The notes under the pieces are model-generated. The model was not told where the DNA came from and did not search any database. It saw nothing but the letters and a program-made list of their open reading frames with translations. Positions 21,121-31,255 of a stretch of DNA of 64,000 bases are shown in pieces. Source of the stretch: Actinomucor elegans (Eukaryota > Mucoromycota > Mucoromycetes > Mucorales > Mucoraceae); the NCBI GenBank assembly GCA_026027325.1, contig JAMSLZ010000019.1, positions 478,118 through 542,117 of the forward strand, read 5' to 3'. Each line of letters begins with the position of its first letter. The first letter of the stretch is position 1. The translations under genes and the position numbers were made by a program.

Positions 21121-21417
21121 AGTTTACCTAAAAGAATAGAGCAAGTCCTTAGAGCTAAAGGTGGCAATACTCGATATTAAAAGACAGCACCTTTAATTCT
21201 CTCAGCCGAAAAATTCCAAAATATAATTTTAGTAAAGTTTCCAAAAGTAGTTACTATACAGTTCATGTTTAAATTTGGCATATATCGTTTAAATACACCA
21301 GCAAACATACATTTAAAGTTTGGGCTTACTCGAGTGACTGTACGTTAAGAAACATTAAAAAAAGCAAAATTATATTTTTGTGCACCGGCCAGTGTAACTA
21401 CTGTAGCGATAGTTATA
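21121..21417 (+). mobile_element. 3' end fragment of another Tc1/mariner
   Basis: Encodes only the last residues of a transposase (LPKRIEQVLRAKGGNTRY then stop), then a non-coding tail ending GGCCAGTGTAACTACTG before TA. The same tail occurs at 31125-31218. Confidence 0.82.
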
Positions 21418-21960
21418 AGATCTTTCATCTTTATATTTATCTTTGGTAATAAAGCGCAGTCTCAAAAAAGGGGTTTTCTCTTTTTTTTTTGATGTACTTT
21501 ATTATTCCACTGTAAAAACGCAACAGGAATACAACATCACGAATGCAAAACTCACAACTACCTTTTCCATCCTTCATTACTAGTGCTGTTTCCCTATTGA
21601 CGCCAAATAGACTGTTAGCACATTGGTAAACGGCAGTGTCTGTTATCGATTTCCTTGATTCCTCAACTAGCTAGCTGTGGTCGATATCTCGACTATGAGT
21701 AACGTAGAACTAATCCTGTTGATTATATCCATGATTAGTTAGGTTAACGGTGTCCATAATTAGTTAGAATTGTGCTGAACTAAGATCTCGCACATAATAA
21801 GTTCCGTCTTAAAACATAATCATCATCATAATGTACTCCATTAACAAATATATCTCAGCAACCGTCTTGTACAAACAATATAATTCTGCATCCGAGGTCT
21901 TTGTATATACTACTAATTATATTATATACCCGACAATAATATATATAGAGCCTGATTTTA
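21418..21960. other. LTR-like tail and intergenic DNA
   Basis: 21418-21536 resembles an LTR 3' part (AATAAAGCGCAGTCTCAAAA ... GGAATACAACA) and is similar to 45740-45870. The rest has no gene. Confidence 0.5.
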
Positions 21961-22189
21961 CTGTATGCGAAAAAAGGGTTTCAATGTTTTCCAATTTTGA
22001 ATATTTCATCATATAAGCAGCTTATAACTCTATAAAACAAACATGTTACTTAGAGAAAGTTGTAGAAGAAATGAAGGGCTTTCAGATGATATATGCTTTG
22101 TTCTTAACAAACAAAAGTTTATTAGTACTTATATAAGTATAAAGTTAAAAAGTAAAAAATTAAGCTTGCTAAAAATTACGGAAAAAAAA

Positions 22190-22546
22190 TTAATAATTTG
22201 TTTGTTGACCTTTACTTTTTATAACAGCTTCAATTCTACCAGGCATGCTATCAATATATTTCAGGCAGTCCTCCTTAGTAAATTTATACCACTCTATATT
22301 GATCCTCTTTTCTAGTTCTTCTACAGTATGAGGTTTACTTGGGTACTGTCCCAAACGGTTTTTCAATTGGTGCCACATATGTTCAATTGGGTTCAAATCC
22401 GGGCTTTGTGGTGGCCAGTTATAAATTTGGTCCACATTGAACTTGTTTTTGGGAAACAACTTTTTAGCAATAGTTGATCTATGAGGAGTGGCCTTGTCTC
22501 GTTGAAAACGAACATGTTTTGAATCCAACTCATAATAGTCTAAGGT
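22190..22546 (-). pseudogene. Tc1/mariner transposase, C-terminal part
   Basis: Second part of the transposase split by the Merlin. FQRDKATPHRS contains the second catalytic Asp and SPDLNPIEHMW the Glu, giving the DD34E spacing of Tc1-type enzymes. It ends DSMPGRIEAVIKSKGQQTNY, similar to the element at 18298. The N-terminal part is at 30058-30723, more than 7 kb away. Confidence 0.9.
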
Positions 22547-23057
22547 ATCTTTAAGGGGTGATTACCAAACGAGGTCTCAGATTTAATTTATACTAATAAT
22601 ACATAATATTTTATTTTACACTTCATAGGGAAATGCTTAACATTTTTTGTTTTTTAAGCTTTTAATATGACCAATAAATATATCAAAAAGTATTTAAATA
22701 ATTACTATTACTAATTTCTAAAATAATTCTTTTTTTCATATTTTTATCATAAATTCTACTTTTTCCTTTATTTTCAATATTTTATTTTGTTTTTCTATTA
22801 AAACTATTTAATTTTATATATCAAGTAATAGATAATAAAAATATTAATTAAAAATATATAATAACAATAAAATTATATTTAAAATGTTTCTCATATGATG
22901 AATATAATGAAAATTTATTAGAAATAGATATTGTGAAGGAAGAAATAAAAAACTTAGAAAATAAAAATTTAATTTAGATAATAATTATCAGCATGATATA
23001 AATGTTAAAATTAATGGAATATATATTGAAAAATTTAATTTAGAAAATATATTTAAA

Positions 23058-23354
23058 TTATAATTTAAGTTTTTTCATGATGGGTGCGATTTCATCAAGT
23101 ATCATATTATTCTTATTATCTAATGTTTTTCTTTTTATACCTTTGTTTTTATCTTTATTATATGTCTTAAATTCATATACTTTTCTTAATCTTTTATTTG
23201 AACCATTTTTTTTCATGTAGATTTCATAACACCCATCTTTTTGCTTTATTTTGTATTCTGCTAAATCATATTTTTTCATATCTTTTATAATTATACTTCG
23301 TTTAATATTGTATTTATATTTATCATCTACAATAATATTAAATATTTCATCCAT
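23058..23354 (-). CDS. Merlin accessory protein, 98 aa, unknown
   Basis: Small Lys-rich protein beginning MDEIFNIIVDDKYKYNIKR and ending APIMKKLKL, identical to that at 61268-61564. A decayed relative sits at the same place in Merlin copy 2 (about 41400-41677), so the ORF is a conserved part of this Merlin lineage. Its residues 20-60 could form a small basic domain; DNA binding is a guess. Classical Merlin elements have only a transposase. It lies downstream of the transposase gene in the same orientation. Confidence 0.72.
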   Translation of the reverse strand: MDEIFNIIVDDKYKYNIKRSIIIKDMKKYDLAEYKIKQKDGCYEIYMKKNGSNKRLRKVYEFKTYNKDKNKGIKRKTLDNKNNMILDEIAPIMKKLKL

Positions 23355-23624
23355 TTCTTTTTTATATTATTACTTTTTCAATTTTTTTATTTTTTTATAA
23401 TAGATATATTTAATCCCACTCATAATGTAATACCCAATTGTCTCTGATCTATTACATAATCATTGTGTCTTAAATAGGCTAGTTTACTGACTTAGTCAGG
23501 TCCTTGTAATAAGAATAATGAATATCAAATATGCATTTCACATTTATAACTATCAATATATTTTCTATCATATTTTTAATAAATATAAAAATTCAATTTT
23601 TTGCATTTTTTATGTAAATTAAAA

Positions 23625-24424
23625 TTAATCCTTTAAAAACTTTTTCCATACGTTATACTCTCTATTTTTCTTACGCCATTGATATTCTTTTAAATACAAT
23701 ACTATATCTTTTTTATTTCTATTTCGTGGTATTATACTTTGCTTTAAGCCATTCCATGTGCCTTCAATTGTATTTGTATGCACACCTGTATTTGGATCTT
23801 TAAAATGCTTTGAATGATTTACAGTTAAATGTTTGTATCCTATATTTTTCAAGTTATTATACCCTTTCCATAAATCCGTATATATTGTTGTACCTTTTTT
23901 TACATATCTTTTTATAATTAAATCAATATTATCAACATTTCTTTCTTCAATGGGTAATAAAAACATTTTTTTGTTTTCATTTTTTATTTTATTTTTTAGC
24001 ATACTTCTTTCGATACCACCAATTACCCAAGCACCTTCTACCTTATGCCCCTTATTATATTTTCTTTTTGCAATTTTACTTTCATCGATTTCTACAATTT
24101 TATTTCTACCTCCAATTTTAATATTTCTGTTACCTAACAATTGTTTATTTTTCAAGTATTTTCTGAATATTTTATTGTATGATGACACTGTATTTTTGCT
24201 AATTTGCAAACTTGATGCTATAAAGGAAGAAGGTGCTTTTCCAAGAAAAAGATATAATATGTGTAATTGAGTATTTAAAGGTAAAGTTAAATTATTAAAA
24301 ATTGTTCCTTTCAATGGTGATATTGCTTTCCTACATTTATAATATCTACAAACATATAATTTTTTATTTAAGTTTAATTTAGTTTCATGTTCACATTTAT
24401 TACACTTTATATGTTTATTAACGT
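23625..24424 (-). pseudogene. Merlin transposase, main part (split by AB2)
   Basis: Residues from about 29 to the C-terminus of the IS1595/Merlin transposase, intact in copy 3. It keeps the zinc ribbon (CNKCEHE ... CRYYKC), IVEIDESKI, TIYTDLWKGY and HTNTIEGTWNGL. The N-terminal 27 codons lie at 29839-29919 on the far side of AB2. The frame into AB2 gives a false longer ORF. The insertion is recent: surrounding coding sequence is unchanged from copy 3. Confidence 0.93.
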
Positions 24425-24577
24425 AATGGAAAATATACATGCTATTCATATACCTATGTATCTTTAAAAAATATTCGTAAAATTTATAATCATATATATA
24501 TATATAAAACAAAAAAAAATTACAAAATCTTTTTTATTTTTTAAGTCATGTGACATCATGATACGTATCCCTTAAGT

Positions 24578-25981
24578 TTAAAGGTTATCTAACCCAGCAT
24601 GATATTCATCAATTATTTCTCTATCATTAAATGCGTCTTCCCATATCCAACTATTGTAGCTATCATCATAATTTTTCCATTTAATAAAATATTTTGTTCT
24701 TTTTTTATATTTTCTATGATTTAATATTTTTTCTATTTCATATGAATCATTTTCTATGTATTCTATATTTTCGTCAATTATCATTTCACTTTTATTTAGC
24801 ATATCATTAATAAATGAGTTTTGTTTATTTCTCATATTAATGACTCTACAATATTCAAAAGTTTCAGTAAATGCATCTTCATTATGATTTTTGTTACTTG
24901 GATAATTAAATTTATCTTGTATCCATAATCCATAATAATCTTTAATTGGAATATTTTGAAGCTCAACAAATTTTTGGATGTTACTTAATAATAATGCCAT
25001 TTTTAACTGTAAATTATATATTCTTATATTATCAATTTTAAGAACTTTATTACTATTATCAAATCTTTGGAATTTATCACCTAATCGTCCAAATTTATTT
25101 TCAATGATGCTTCTAAAACTTCCAAAAGTATTATTGAATTCAATTTCATTATCACTTAACTTAATTCCTTTTTTTTTTCTAAATGGAAATATAAAATTAT
25201 CGTTATTGATTTTATCATTTCCATATTTACTACAATTCTCTAAGAAGTCTTCTATAAATAAATTATAACCTCCATCAACTGCTATACAATCATTTTCATT
25301 TAATTTATTTTCTAGTTTCATTGCTAAAAACATTTTACCATCATTATATTTTTTACATGGTAAACTATCTGATACATAAATAGCTATTTCATTAACATCA
25401 ATTATTACTTGGGTTCTAAATCCTGATTTTTTAAATTTATATGAATACATATCTTTACTTTTAATTTTCAAATCTGTATAGTTAACTCTACTATCATGTC
25501 CATCCAAAAGTAAAGTAACATGCTTAAAATGCTCAGGATTAAGTCTATTAGCATAATATATTCTTAATAAAATTGTGCTAAACATATTTTCTAATAGTTT
25601 ATTACATGTTTTATGTAGCTCATTTAAGTTTACATCCCAGAAACTTTTATATATTTCATGAAATGATGAATAGGGTATGTAATCATTCATTTCTCTTATG
25701 CTTTTACCTGTAATTAAGTGATATATTATTAGTAATCCTTTTTCAATATCTCTATATGGAGTTTTATATTTATAATTTACAAATATATTATTTAAAAAGA
25801 AAAATATAGGTATTATGCCTAATTTGTTTTGTAATTCAACCTTAATTTCTTCAATATTTTTTACATCTTTTAGTTCTGTTCTATGTTTATACTCATCTTC
25901 TTTTATTTTCCATTCCTCATCTAAAAAATTCCAGTAACTATGTTTTATTTTATTTAATTCTTCGTATATAAGTTTATCCAT
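24578..25981 (-). CDS. DDE transposase with C-terminal chromodomain (element A, copy 2)
   Basis: Protein identical to that at 12798-14201 (467 aa): D150, D226, E284 and a C-terminal chromodomain. As in copy 1, the last 17 codons lie in the left 206-bp inverted repeat and the ATG just outside the right one. Two intact identical copies in one chromosome end argue that this family is, or was very recently, active. The gene sits about 11.8 kb from copy 1, in an unrelated context (Merlin gene instead of CACTA). Confidence 0.93.
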   Translation of the reverse strand: MDKLIYEELNKIKHSYWNFLDEEWKIKEDEYKHRTELKDVKNIEEIKVELQNKLGIIPIFFFLNNIFVNYKYKTPYRDIEKGLLIIYHLITGKSIREMNDYIPYSSFHEIYKSFWDVNLNELHKTCNKLLENMFSTILLRIYYANRLNPEHFKHVTLLLDGHDSRVNYTDLKIKSKDMYSYKFKKSGFRTQVIIDVNEIAIYVSDSLPCKKYNDGKMFLAMKLENKLNENDCIAVDGGYNLFIEDFLENCSKYGNDKINNDNFIFPFRKKKGIKLSDNEIEFNNTFGSFRSIIENKFGRLGDKFQRFDNSNKVLKIDNIRIYNLQLKMALLLSNIQKFVELQNIPIKDYYGLWIQDKFNYPSNKNHNEDAFTETFEYCRVINMRNKQNSFINDMLNKSEMIIDENIEYIENDSYEIEKILNHRKYKKRTKYFIKWKNYDDSYNSWIWEDAFNDREIIDEYHAGLDNL

Positions 25982-26597
25982 TTTATGTTTTTTATATATG
26001 TTTTTTTCAATTTTTATTTCATTTTAGCATTTAATGATAGAGAAATAATTGATGAATATCATGCTGGGTTAGATAACCTTTAAACTTAAGGGATACGTAT
26101 CATGATGTCACATGACTTAAAAAATAAAAAAGATTTTGTAATTTTTTTTTGTTTTATATATATATATATGATTATAAATTTTACGAATATTTTTTAAAGA
26201 TACATAGGTATATGAATAGCATGTATATTTTCCTTATAATAATAACAGTCAAATTTACTGTAATACTTATTAAGGAGAACATGTTTGTGCATTTAAGCAT
26301 AAAAATTTAACAATTTACATAGATTTCATGAATTATATAAATGTTAGGGTTAATTTTAAAATCACGTGATTGTTAAAATGCCCCTAAATTTATGAATTTC
26401 ATTTTTTTCAGCTTTTTTTTAGAATACCAAGACATTTTTAGAAATCACATGATATGATAGCTATAAAACATACTAATTCATTTTACTATCATTATATGTT
26501 TAATGGATAGGGATGTATTATATTAAGAGTCTCGTATTTTATTATTAATTAAATAAAAGGATTCAAAAAATTATTTATATTAAAATATATATTGACT

Positions 26598-26928
26598 TTA
26601 TTTAATATTTAATTTATTAAATATATTAATAGCATCATCATAATTTATATCCTCATCTTTTATCTCGTTATTTATTTTAATAAAACCTGTTTTAATTGTA
26701 AAATTTATATATATCTTACCATTACTAATATTTATAGATGGTGAAAATAATGATGGATAAATAGAAAAACATTTATTTTTAATATCATCAATACTTAAAT
26801 TTTGATTATTTTCTATATTTTTAAATTTGGATATATTAGTTAATACCAAATACATAATTTTTGTATTTTCTTTTGAATTCGATTCTATTAAAGGATTTAA
26901 TAATTCTACATTCATAATTTTATTTCTT
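26598..26928 (-). pseudogene. Element B protein, C-terminal part (split by C2)
   Basis: C-terminal part (about 109 residues) of the 194-aa B protein, unchanged from copy 1. Starts at RRNKIMNVELLNP; the N-terminal part is at 29275-29525. Removing C2 and one CTA restores the frame. Confidence 0.9.
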
Positions 26929-26931
26929 CTA

Positions 26932-27163
26932 GACGGATATCTACAATTAATATATCTTTTAAATCTATTGTATATGTCCTATTTTTTTTTAATATATCCA
27001 TATATTTTATAATTTATAACTTTTTTTCATGAATTAAAATTATTATTAAGTATAATAAACATTATCAAGAAGGCAACTGTTCCATTTTGCATGAAAAAGC
27101 AATATTATATTTATGCTTTCTCCTAATATACGTACCAAATTTATATGAAACAAGATGTCCGTC
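26932..27163 (+). repeat. C module, left copy (232 bp)
   Basis: Direct repeat of 29040-29271. GACGGATATC ... GATGTCCGTC; includes GAAGGCAACTGTTCCATTTT, a stretch shared with the E modules. Confidence 0.93.
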
Positions 27164-27184
27164 TTCTATAACATTTTAAATTAG

Positions 27185-28657
27185 TTACTTACTATTCCAA
27201 TATATATTAATACAATCAAAACTATTAAATTTACTGTAATGTATCCATGAATTATCCTCATCACTGTAGTTTTGCCATTTCACAAGGTAATAACTATCTT
27301 CGACTATTAACCCTTTATGATCCAAAATAGTTTCAATTTCATAACTTTCATTATTATCTATATCTATTTCCAAGTCCATTTTCTCATTATTATAAATATT
27401 ATTATTTTTAAAATGAGCAATATTTGATAATTCTAATCCTAAAAATTGTTGCTGTAATAATTTCATTTTATCTAAATTGTTTATTCTTTCATTTAACTTT
27501 GGAAGTGATTTATAATTTTCATTATTATTCAAAATATCATTTTTGTATTTAAAATCAAAGCTATCATTAATCCAATATGAATGAAAATCACTATGTTCTA
27601 TATTGTTTAGTTTAATATATTTTTTTAAATTAAAAAGGACACATGCAATTTTTAGTTGAATATTATATATATTTATATTAGTAGTTAAAAAAGGTTTTTT
27701 GTTATTTAATCTTTTAAAGATACATCCCAAATCTGAGAAAGTTTTTTCCATTTTAGACCGAAAACTTCCAAATTGATCGTTATAATTTATTTCAATTTCA
27801 TTTAAGTTTATATTTTTATCTTTTCTGATAGGATATACGAAGTTATAGTCATTTAGATCAGAACTATTTATTATATTATCTACGTATAGGCTATATCCTC
27901 CATCTAATGCAATACAATCCATCAAATTTAGTTTATTTTCAATATTCATATTTATAAGCATAGATCCATCATTATTAGTACTACATGGTTGACTGTCTGA
28001 TACAAATAATACCATACCATTTGTATCTATTGCAACTTGTGTTCTAAACCCATTTTTTTTAAGTTTGTAACTATAATATATGGATTTATCTTCTGCACCA
28101 TATACCATACCTCTTTTATCATGGCCGTCTAAATGTATTGTTACTTGATTAAACAAATCTGGATTCTCTATCATTCCATTTAAAAGTCTAATTTTTATAT
28201 TTGAAAACATGTTTTGTAAAGAAAAACTTAAAATCTTATTTAATTTTAACATTCTATCTGATGAATAAAATTGTCTGTATATTTGATGAAAAGTACTTTT
28301 TGATATATAATCATCCATATCTTCAATTGATATATTCTCTACTATAAAATATAATATCAATAAGCCTTTTTCTATATTATTATATGGTCCTCTATAATCT
28401 CTATCTCCAAATAATATAACTAGGAAGAAATAAACAGGTACTATTCCTAACTTTTCTAATAAAATCTTTTTAATTTCTTTGATCTTTTTAATAGATATAA
28501 TCTTTTTAGTGTGATATTTTTTTTGTTCAATCTCTGGCCAACCATAATTTAAAAATTTCCAATAATCATTTGTTAGAATCTGATACTCCATTAATAAAGT
28601 ATCCTTAACATTATTAATATTATCCATTTGTTCTTTTTTATATTGAGATAAATTCAA
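27185..28657 (-). CDS. DDE transposase with chromodomain (element C, copy 2)
   Basis: Intact 490-aa transposase. D167 in TIHLDGHDKR, D242 in ALDGGYSLYV, E294 in GSFRSKMEKTF. C-terminal chromodomain (SYEIETILDHKG ... YYLVKWQNYSDEDNSWIHYSKF) ends the protein at NIYWNSK. A family relative of A, G and H, closest to the decayed copy in E. The copy at 51577-53049 differs by one conservative change that I saw (Val/Ile at about residue 73). Very AT-rich. The gene stop is 22 bp from the left module. Confidence 0.93.
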   Translation of the reverse strand: MNLSQYKKEQMDNINNVKDTLLMEYQILTNDYWKFLNYGWPEIEQKKYHTKKIISIKKIKEIKKILLEKLGIVPVYFFLVILFGDRDYRGPYNNIEKGLLILYFIVENISIEDMDDYISKSTFHQIYRQFYSSDRMLKLNKILSFSLQNMFSNIKIRLLNGMIENPDLFNQVTIHLDGHDKRGMVYGAEDKSIYYSYKLKKNGFRTQVAIDTNGMVLFVSDSQPCSTNNDGSMLINMNIENKLNLMDCIALDGGYSLYVDNIINSSDLNDYNFVYPIRKDKNINLNEIEINYNDQFGSFRSKMEKTFSDLGCIFKRLNNKKPFLTTNINIYNIQLKIACVLFNLKKYIKLNNIEHSDFHSYWINDSFDFKYKNDILNNNENYKSLPKLNERINNLDKMKLLQQQFLGLELSNIAHFKNNNIYNNEKMDLEIDIDNNESYEIETILDHKGLIVEDSYYLVKWQNYSDEDNSWIHYSKFNSFDCINIYWNSK

Positions 28658-29039
28658 TTTTTTATAACTTAAAATAAAATTAATAATAATATATATACAT
28701 TATTATGTTTTAGAAAACATTTTTTATTTTGAAAAGTTTGAAGTAATTCTAAAATTTATTAATTTTATATTTTGCTTAGTCAGCAAAATTGTAAAATCAA
28801 TTATTTTTTTTGAACTTTTTATTAATAGACAGATTTATAAATATTTTGTGTTACACAAAATATAATAAATCCTAATTGTTTTAAAGAAATAGAAAATATA
28901 AAAAGTTCACAAATTGTGAACATTTTTAATTTTCATGGAATGACAAACAAATTGATAATTTGAAAAGAATTGTAGTGTTAAGCTGATTTTATAATTCAGA
29001 ATTTTATAGCAACAGAAACATTTCTCTATGGTTATAGTA

Positions 29040-29271
29040 GACGGATATCTACAATTAATATATCTTTTAAATCTATTGTATATGTCCTATTTTTTTTTAA
29101 TATATCCATATATTTTATAATTTATAACTTTTTTTCATGAATTAAAATTATTATTAAGTATAATAAACATTATCAAGAAGGCAACTGTTCCATTTTGCAT
29201 GAAAAAGCAATATTATATTTATGCTTTCTCCTAATATACGTACCAAATTTATATGAAACAAGATGTCCGTC
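29040..29271 (+). repeat. C module, right copy (232 bp)
   Basis: Direct repeat of 26932-27163, the outer edge bordered by CTA. Confidence 0.93.
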
Positions 29272-29274
29272 CTA

Positions 29275-29525
29275 CAATACATATTTATTTCATTTATTAA
29301 AACATTTATAAAACTTTCAAAATCAATATGTTCATTACTAGTAATGTCTAAATCTATCTTTATTTTATATGGTTTTTTTTCAATCCATAATTGACTATCT
29401 TCAAATGCAATCTTTGTATCAATTATGAAATTATGACCATTATACAATACATTGTATTTGTCATCCTTAAATTTCTCTATTAAAAAAGCATTTTTATCAT
29501 ATTCTGTTAATGTTATTACAGGCAT
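29275..29525 (-). pseudogene. Element B protein, N-terminal part (split by C2)
   Basis: MPVITLTEYDKNAF to INEINMYC, the first part of the 194-aa protein. The remaining frame of the apparent 123-aa ORF is read-through into C2 and not part of the protein. Confidence 0.9.
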
Positions 29526-29838
29526 ATTTATTTTAATGTATGTTTTTCAATTTATGTTAAATAAATTAAAATTGGAAATATAAGAGTAATCTAGTTTTTA
29601 TACATATATTAATTGGATGACATTGTTGTTATATAGTATGTTTTATAGCTATCATATCATGTGATTTCTAAAAATGTCTTGGTATTCTAAAAAAAAGCTG
29701 AAAAAAATGAAATTCATAAATTTAGGGGCATTTTAACAATCACGTGATTTTAAAATTAACCCTAACATTTATATAATTCATGAAATCTATGTAAATTGTT
29801 AAATTTTTATGCTTAAATGCACAAACATGTTCTCCAAT

Positions 29839-29919
29839 CATTACTAATTAAATATAATAGTGCTTCTTTTTCATCGTCGAATATTTTTTTTAAAGATTTA
29901 TATGGTTCTATAAACATCT
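29839..29919 (-). pseudogene. Merlin transposase, N-terminal part
   Basis: MFIEPYKSLKKIFDDEKEAL and the next few residues, the first 27 codons of the transposase whose remainder is at 23625-24424. The rest of the Merlin right end follows to 30048. Confidence 0.88.
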
Positions 29920-30057
29920 GCAATTTTATTAAATCCTTTTTATTTTTAATTTTAATTTGTAAAAAAAATTCAATTTTTTCATATAACAATAAAATTTGTG
30001 GTAGTAGGAGTTTCAATATGGACCTGAGAGTTCCTTTGGGATACATCCATCTTTAAG

Positions 30058-30723
30058 TGATGACTGAAGTATTTCAACGTACAAAGATGAATTTATCGAG
30101 CCTTCAATGATTGTAGTACCATAACCAGGGCCTTTCGCTGTTATACAAGTCCAAAACATGACACTACCCCCTTCCTACTGAATTTGGAGATCTAAATAGT
30201 GAGGGCGAACAACATCATTTAGCTGAGACCAATAGTACTTAATACCGTCTGAAGCCCAAATGTTAACCTTTGTTTTGTCTGAACATATCCACTTACGCCA
30301 GTTGTCCTTGGCTAACACCTTATGTTGTTTAGCCCACGCAAGTCGCTTTTTTCTATTGCTTTCGGAGATGAAATTAGACTCTTGCTTTCTTTTTGCTTTG
30401 AAGCCCATAGAATGAAGCATTAACTGAATGTTCCTGATTGTCATATTAATTCCAACTGAAATAAGATAAGCCTTTTTATCTTGTGGTGATTTGAATTGAC
30501 CGGCTTTCATCTTATTTCGAATCTATTTCTTTGTTGTATTGCTTATTGAACATGGCCTTCCAGTGATAGCAGGCTTCGTAGTAGGAAAAAACTTTGCTTT
30601 ATATCTACTAATAGTGGCTAGAGAAATATTTGGTAGTTGTTTCTGGATTCTTGAGTATGGAGTGTTTGTTGACAACAGTGACTTGAGAGTGTCTTGCTTA
30701 TCTTTAGTAATAGAACGAATCAT
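30058..30723 (-). pseudogene. Tc1/mariner transposase, N-terminal part
   Basis: First part of the transposase split by the Merlin. ATG at 30723 (MIRSITKDKQDTLKSLLS), helix-turn-helix region with ISLATISRYKAKFF. A frameshift or stop near 30525 separates it from KMKAGQFKSPQDKK. ICSDKTKVNIWAS holds the first catalytic Asp. A TAG follows YLDLQIQ at about 30178, where GGSVMFW continues in frame. Already dead before or apart from the Merlin insertion. Confidence 0.88.
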
Positions 30724-31124
30724 GATGTTAATTTTTTTATAAAAAAAAAAGTGATGAAAATATTCAATTTGGACAGGACGAGCCAGCTTCTTTTATTCTT
30801 TATTTTAATTTTCCTATTCATAAAGAACGTCCCATTGTTTTGGAACATGTTTTAAATTTCTTCGATAGCTCAATTTAAAATAATTTTATGCGACGCTAAG
30901 TAATGACGAATTTTGAAAAATCAAAAAATCAAAATTTCTCAAATTCGCCTTAGCTCCGTAGTGTTAAATAGAGTTCGCAATAAAGGAAAACCTATAGGAA
31001 AAAAGGCCAAAGTTTTAGCCCTCTATTGATACTAACATCAACCGCATAGTTTTATTTTAGACAGCTGTGTAAAGAGAAAAAGGTTAATTTATAAAACATT
31101 GAAACCCTTTTTTCGCATACAGTA

Positions 31125-31220
31125 CATTTAAAGTTTGGGCTTACTCGAGTGACTGTACGTTAAGAAACATTAAAAAAAGCAAATTTATATTTTTGTGCAC
31201 CGGCCAGTGTAACTACTGTA
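31125..31220 (+). mobile_element. Tc1/mariner 3' end fragment
   Basis: Same tail as 21309-21417, ending GGCCAGTGTAACTACTG then TA. Confidence 0.85.
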
Positions 31221-31221
31221 T

Positions 31222-31255
31222 TATGTCGATGCAAAATAGTAGGTGGAATACAACA
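31222..31255 (+). repeat. LTR 3' tail fragment
   Basis: Last 34 bases of the LTR (TATGTCGATGCAAAATAGTA ... TACAACA). Confidence 0.8.

Larger units (their letters stand above)
26932..29271 (-). mobile_element. Composite chromodomain transposon C, copy 2
   Basis: 2340-bp unit in the B ORF, flanked by CTA (26929-26931, 29272-29274). Two direct 232-bp modules (26932-27163, 29040-29271) flank a core with an intact transposase. Module ends are GACGGATATC and, inward, GACGGACATC. The core has its own short inverted ends TTCTATAAC / TACTATAAC. Nearly identical to 51324-53663. It is the innermost of four nested elements. Confidence 0.93.
24428..29835 (-). mobile_element. Composite chromodomain transposon AB, copy 2
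   Basis: Same structure as AB1, with an AAT duplication (24425-24427, 29836-29838), inserted in the Merlin transposase gene. A half 24428-26233; linker 26234-26273; B half 26274-29835, the latter broken by composite C2 (26932-29271). Confidence 0.92.
22556..30048 (-). mobile_element. Merlin element, copy 1, with nested insertions
   Basis: Flanked by a 9-bp duplication ATCTTTAAG (22547-22555, 30049-30057), in the Merlin range. Left end GGGTGATTACCAAACGAGGT and right end (inward) GGATGTATCCCAAAGGAACT are imperfect inverted repeats. Nearly identical to copy 3 (60766-62848). AB2 is inserted at 24428-29835 in the transposase gene. Confidence 0.93.
21961..31122 (-). mobile_element. Tc1/mariner element with nested insertions
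   Basis: Ends CTGTATGCGAAAAAAGGGTT inverted at 31122, TA on both sides. Without the Merlin inserted at 22556-30048 the element is about 1.66 kb. This is the outermost of four nested elements. Confidence 0.92.

Noticed and set aside
30892..31107. 71-aa ORF in each G module (31501-31716, 46956-47171, 50892-51107)
   Set aside because: Conserved only because the modules are near-identical repeats; it spans the inverted-repeat ends and looks non-coding.
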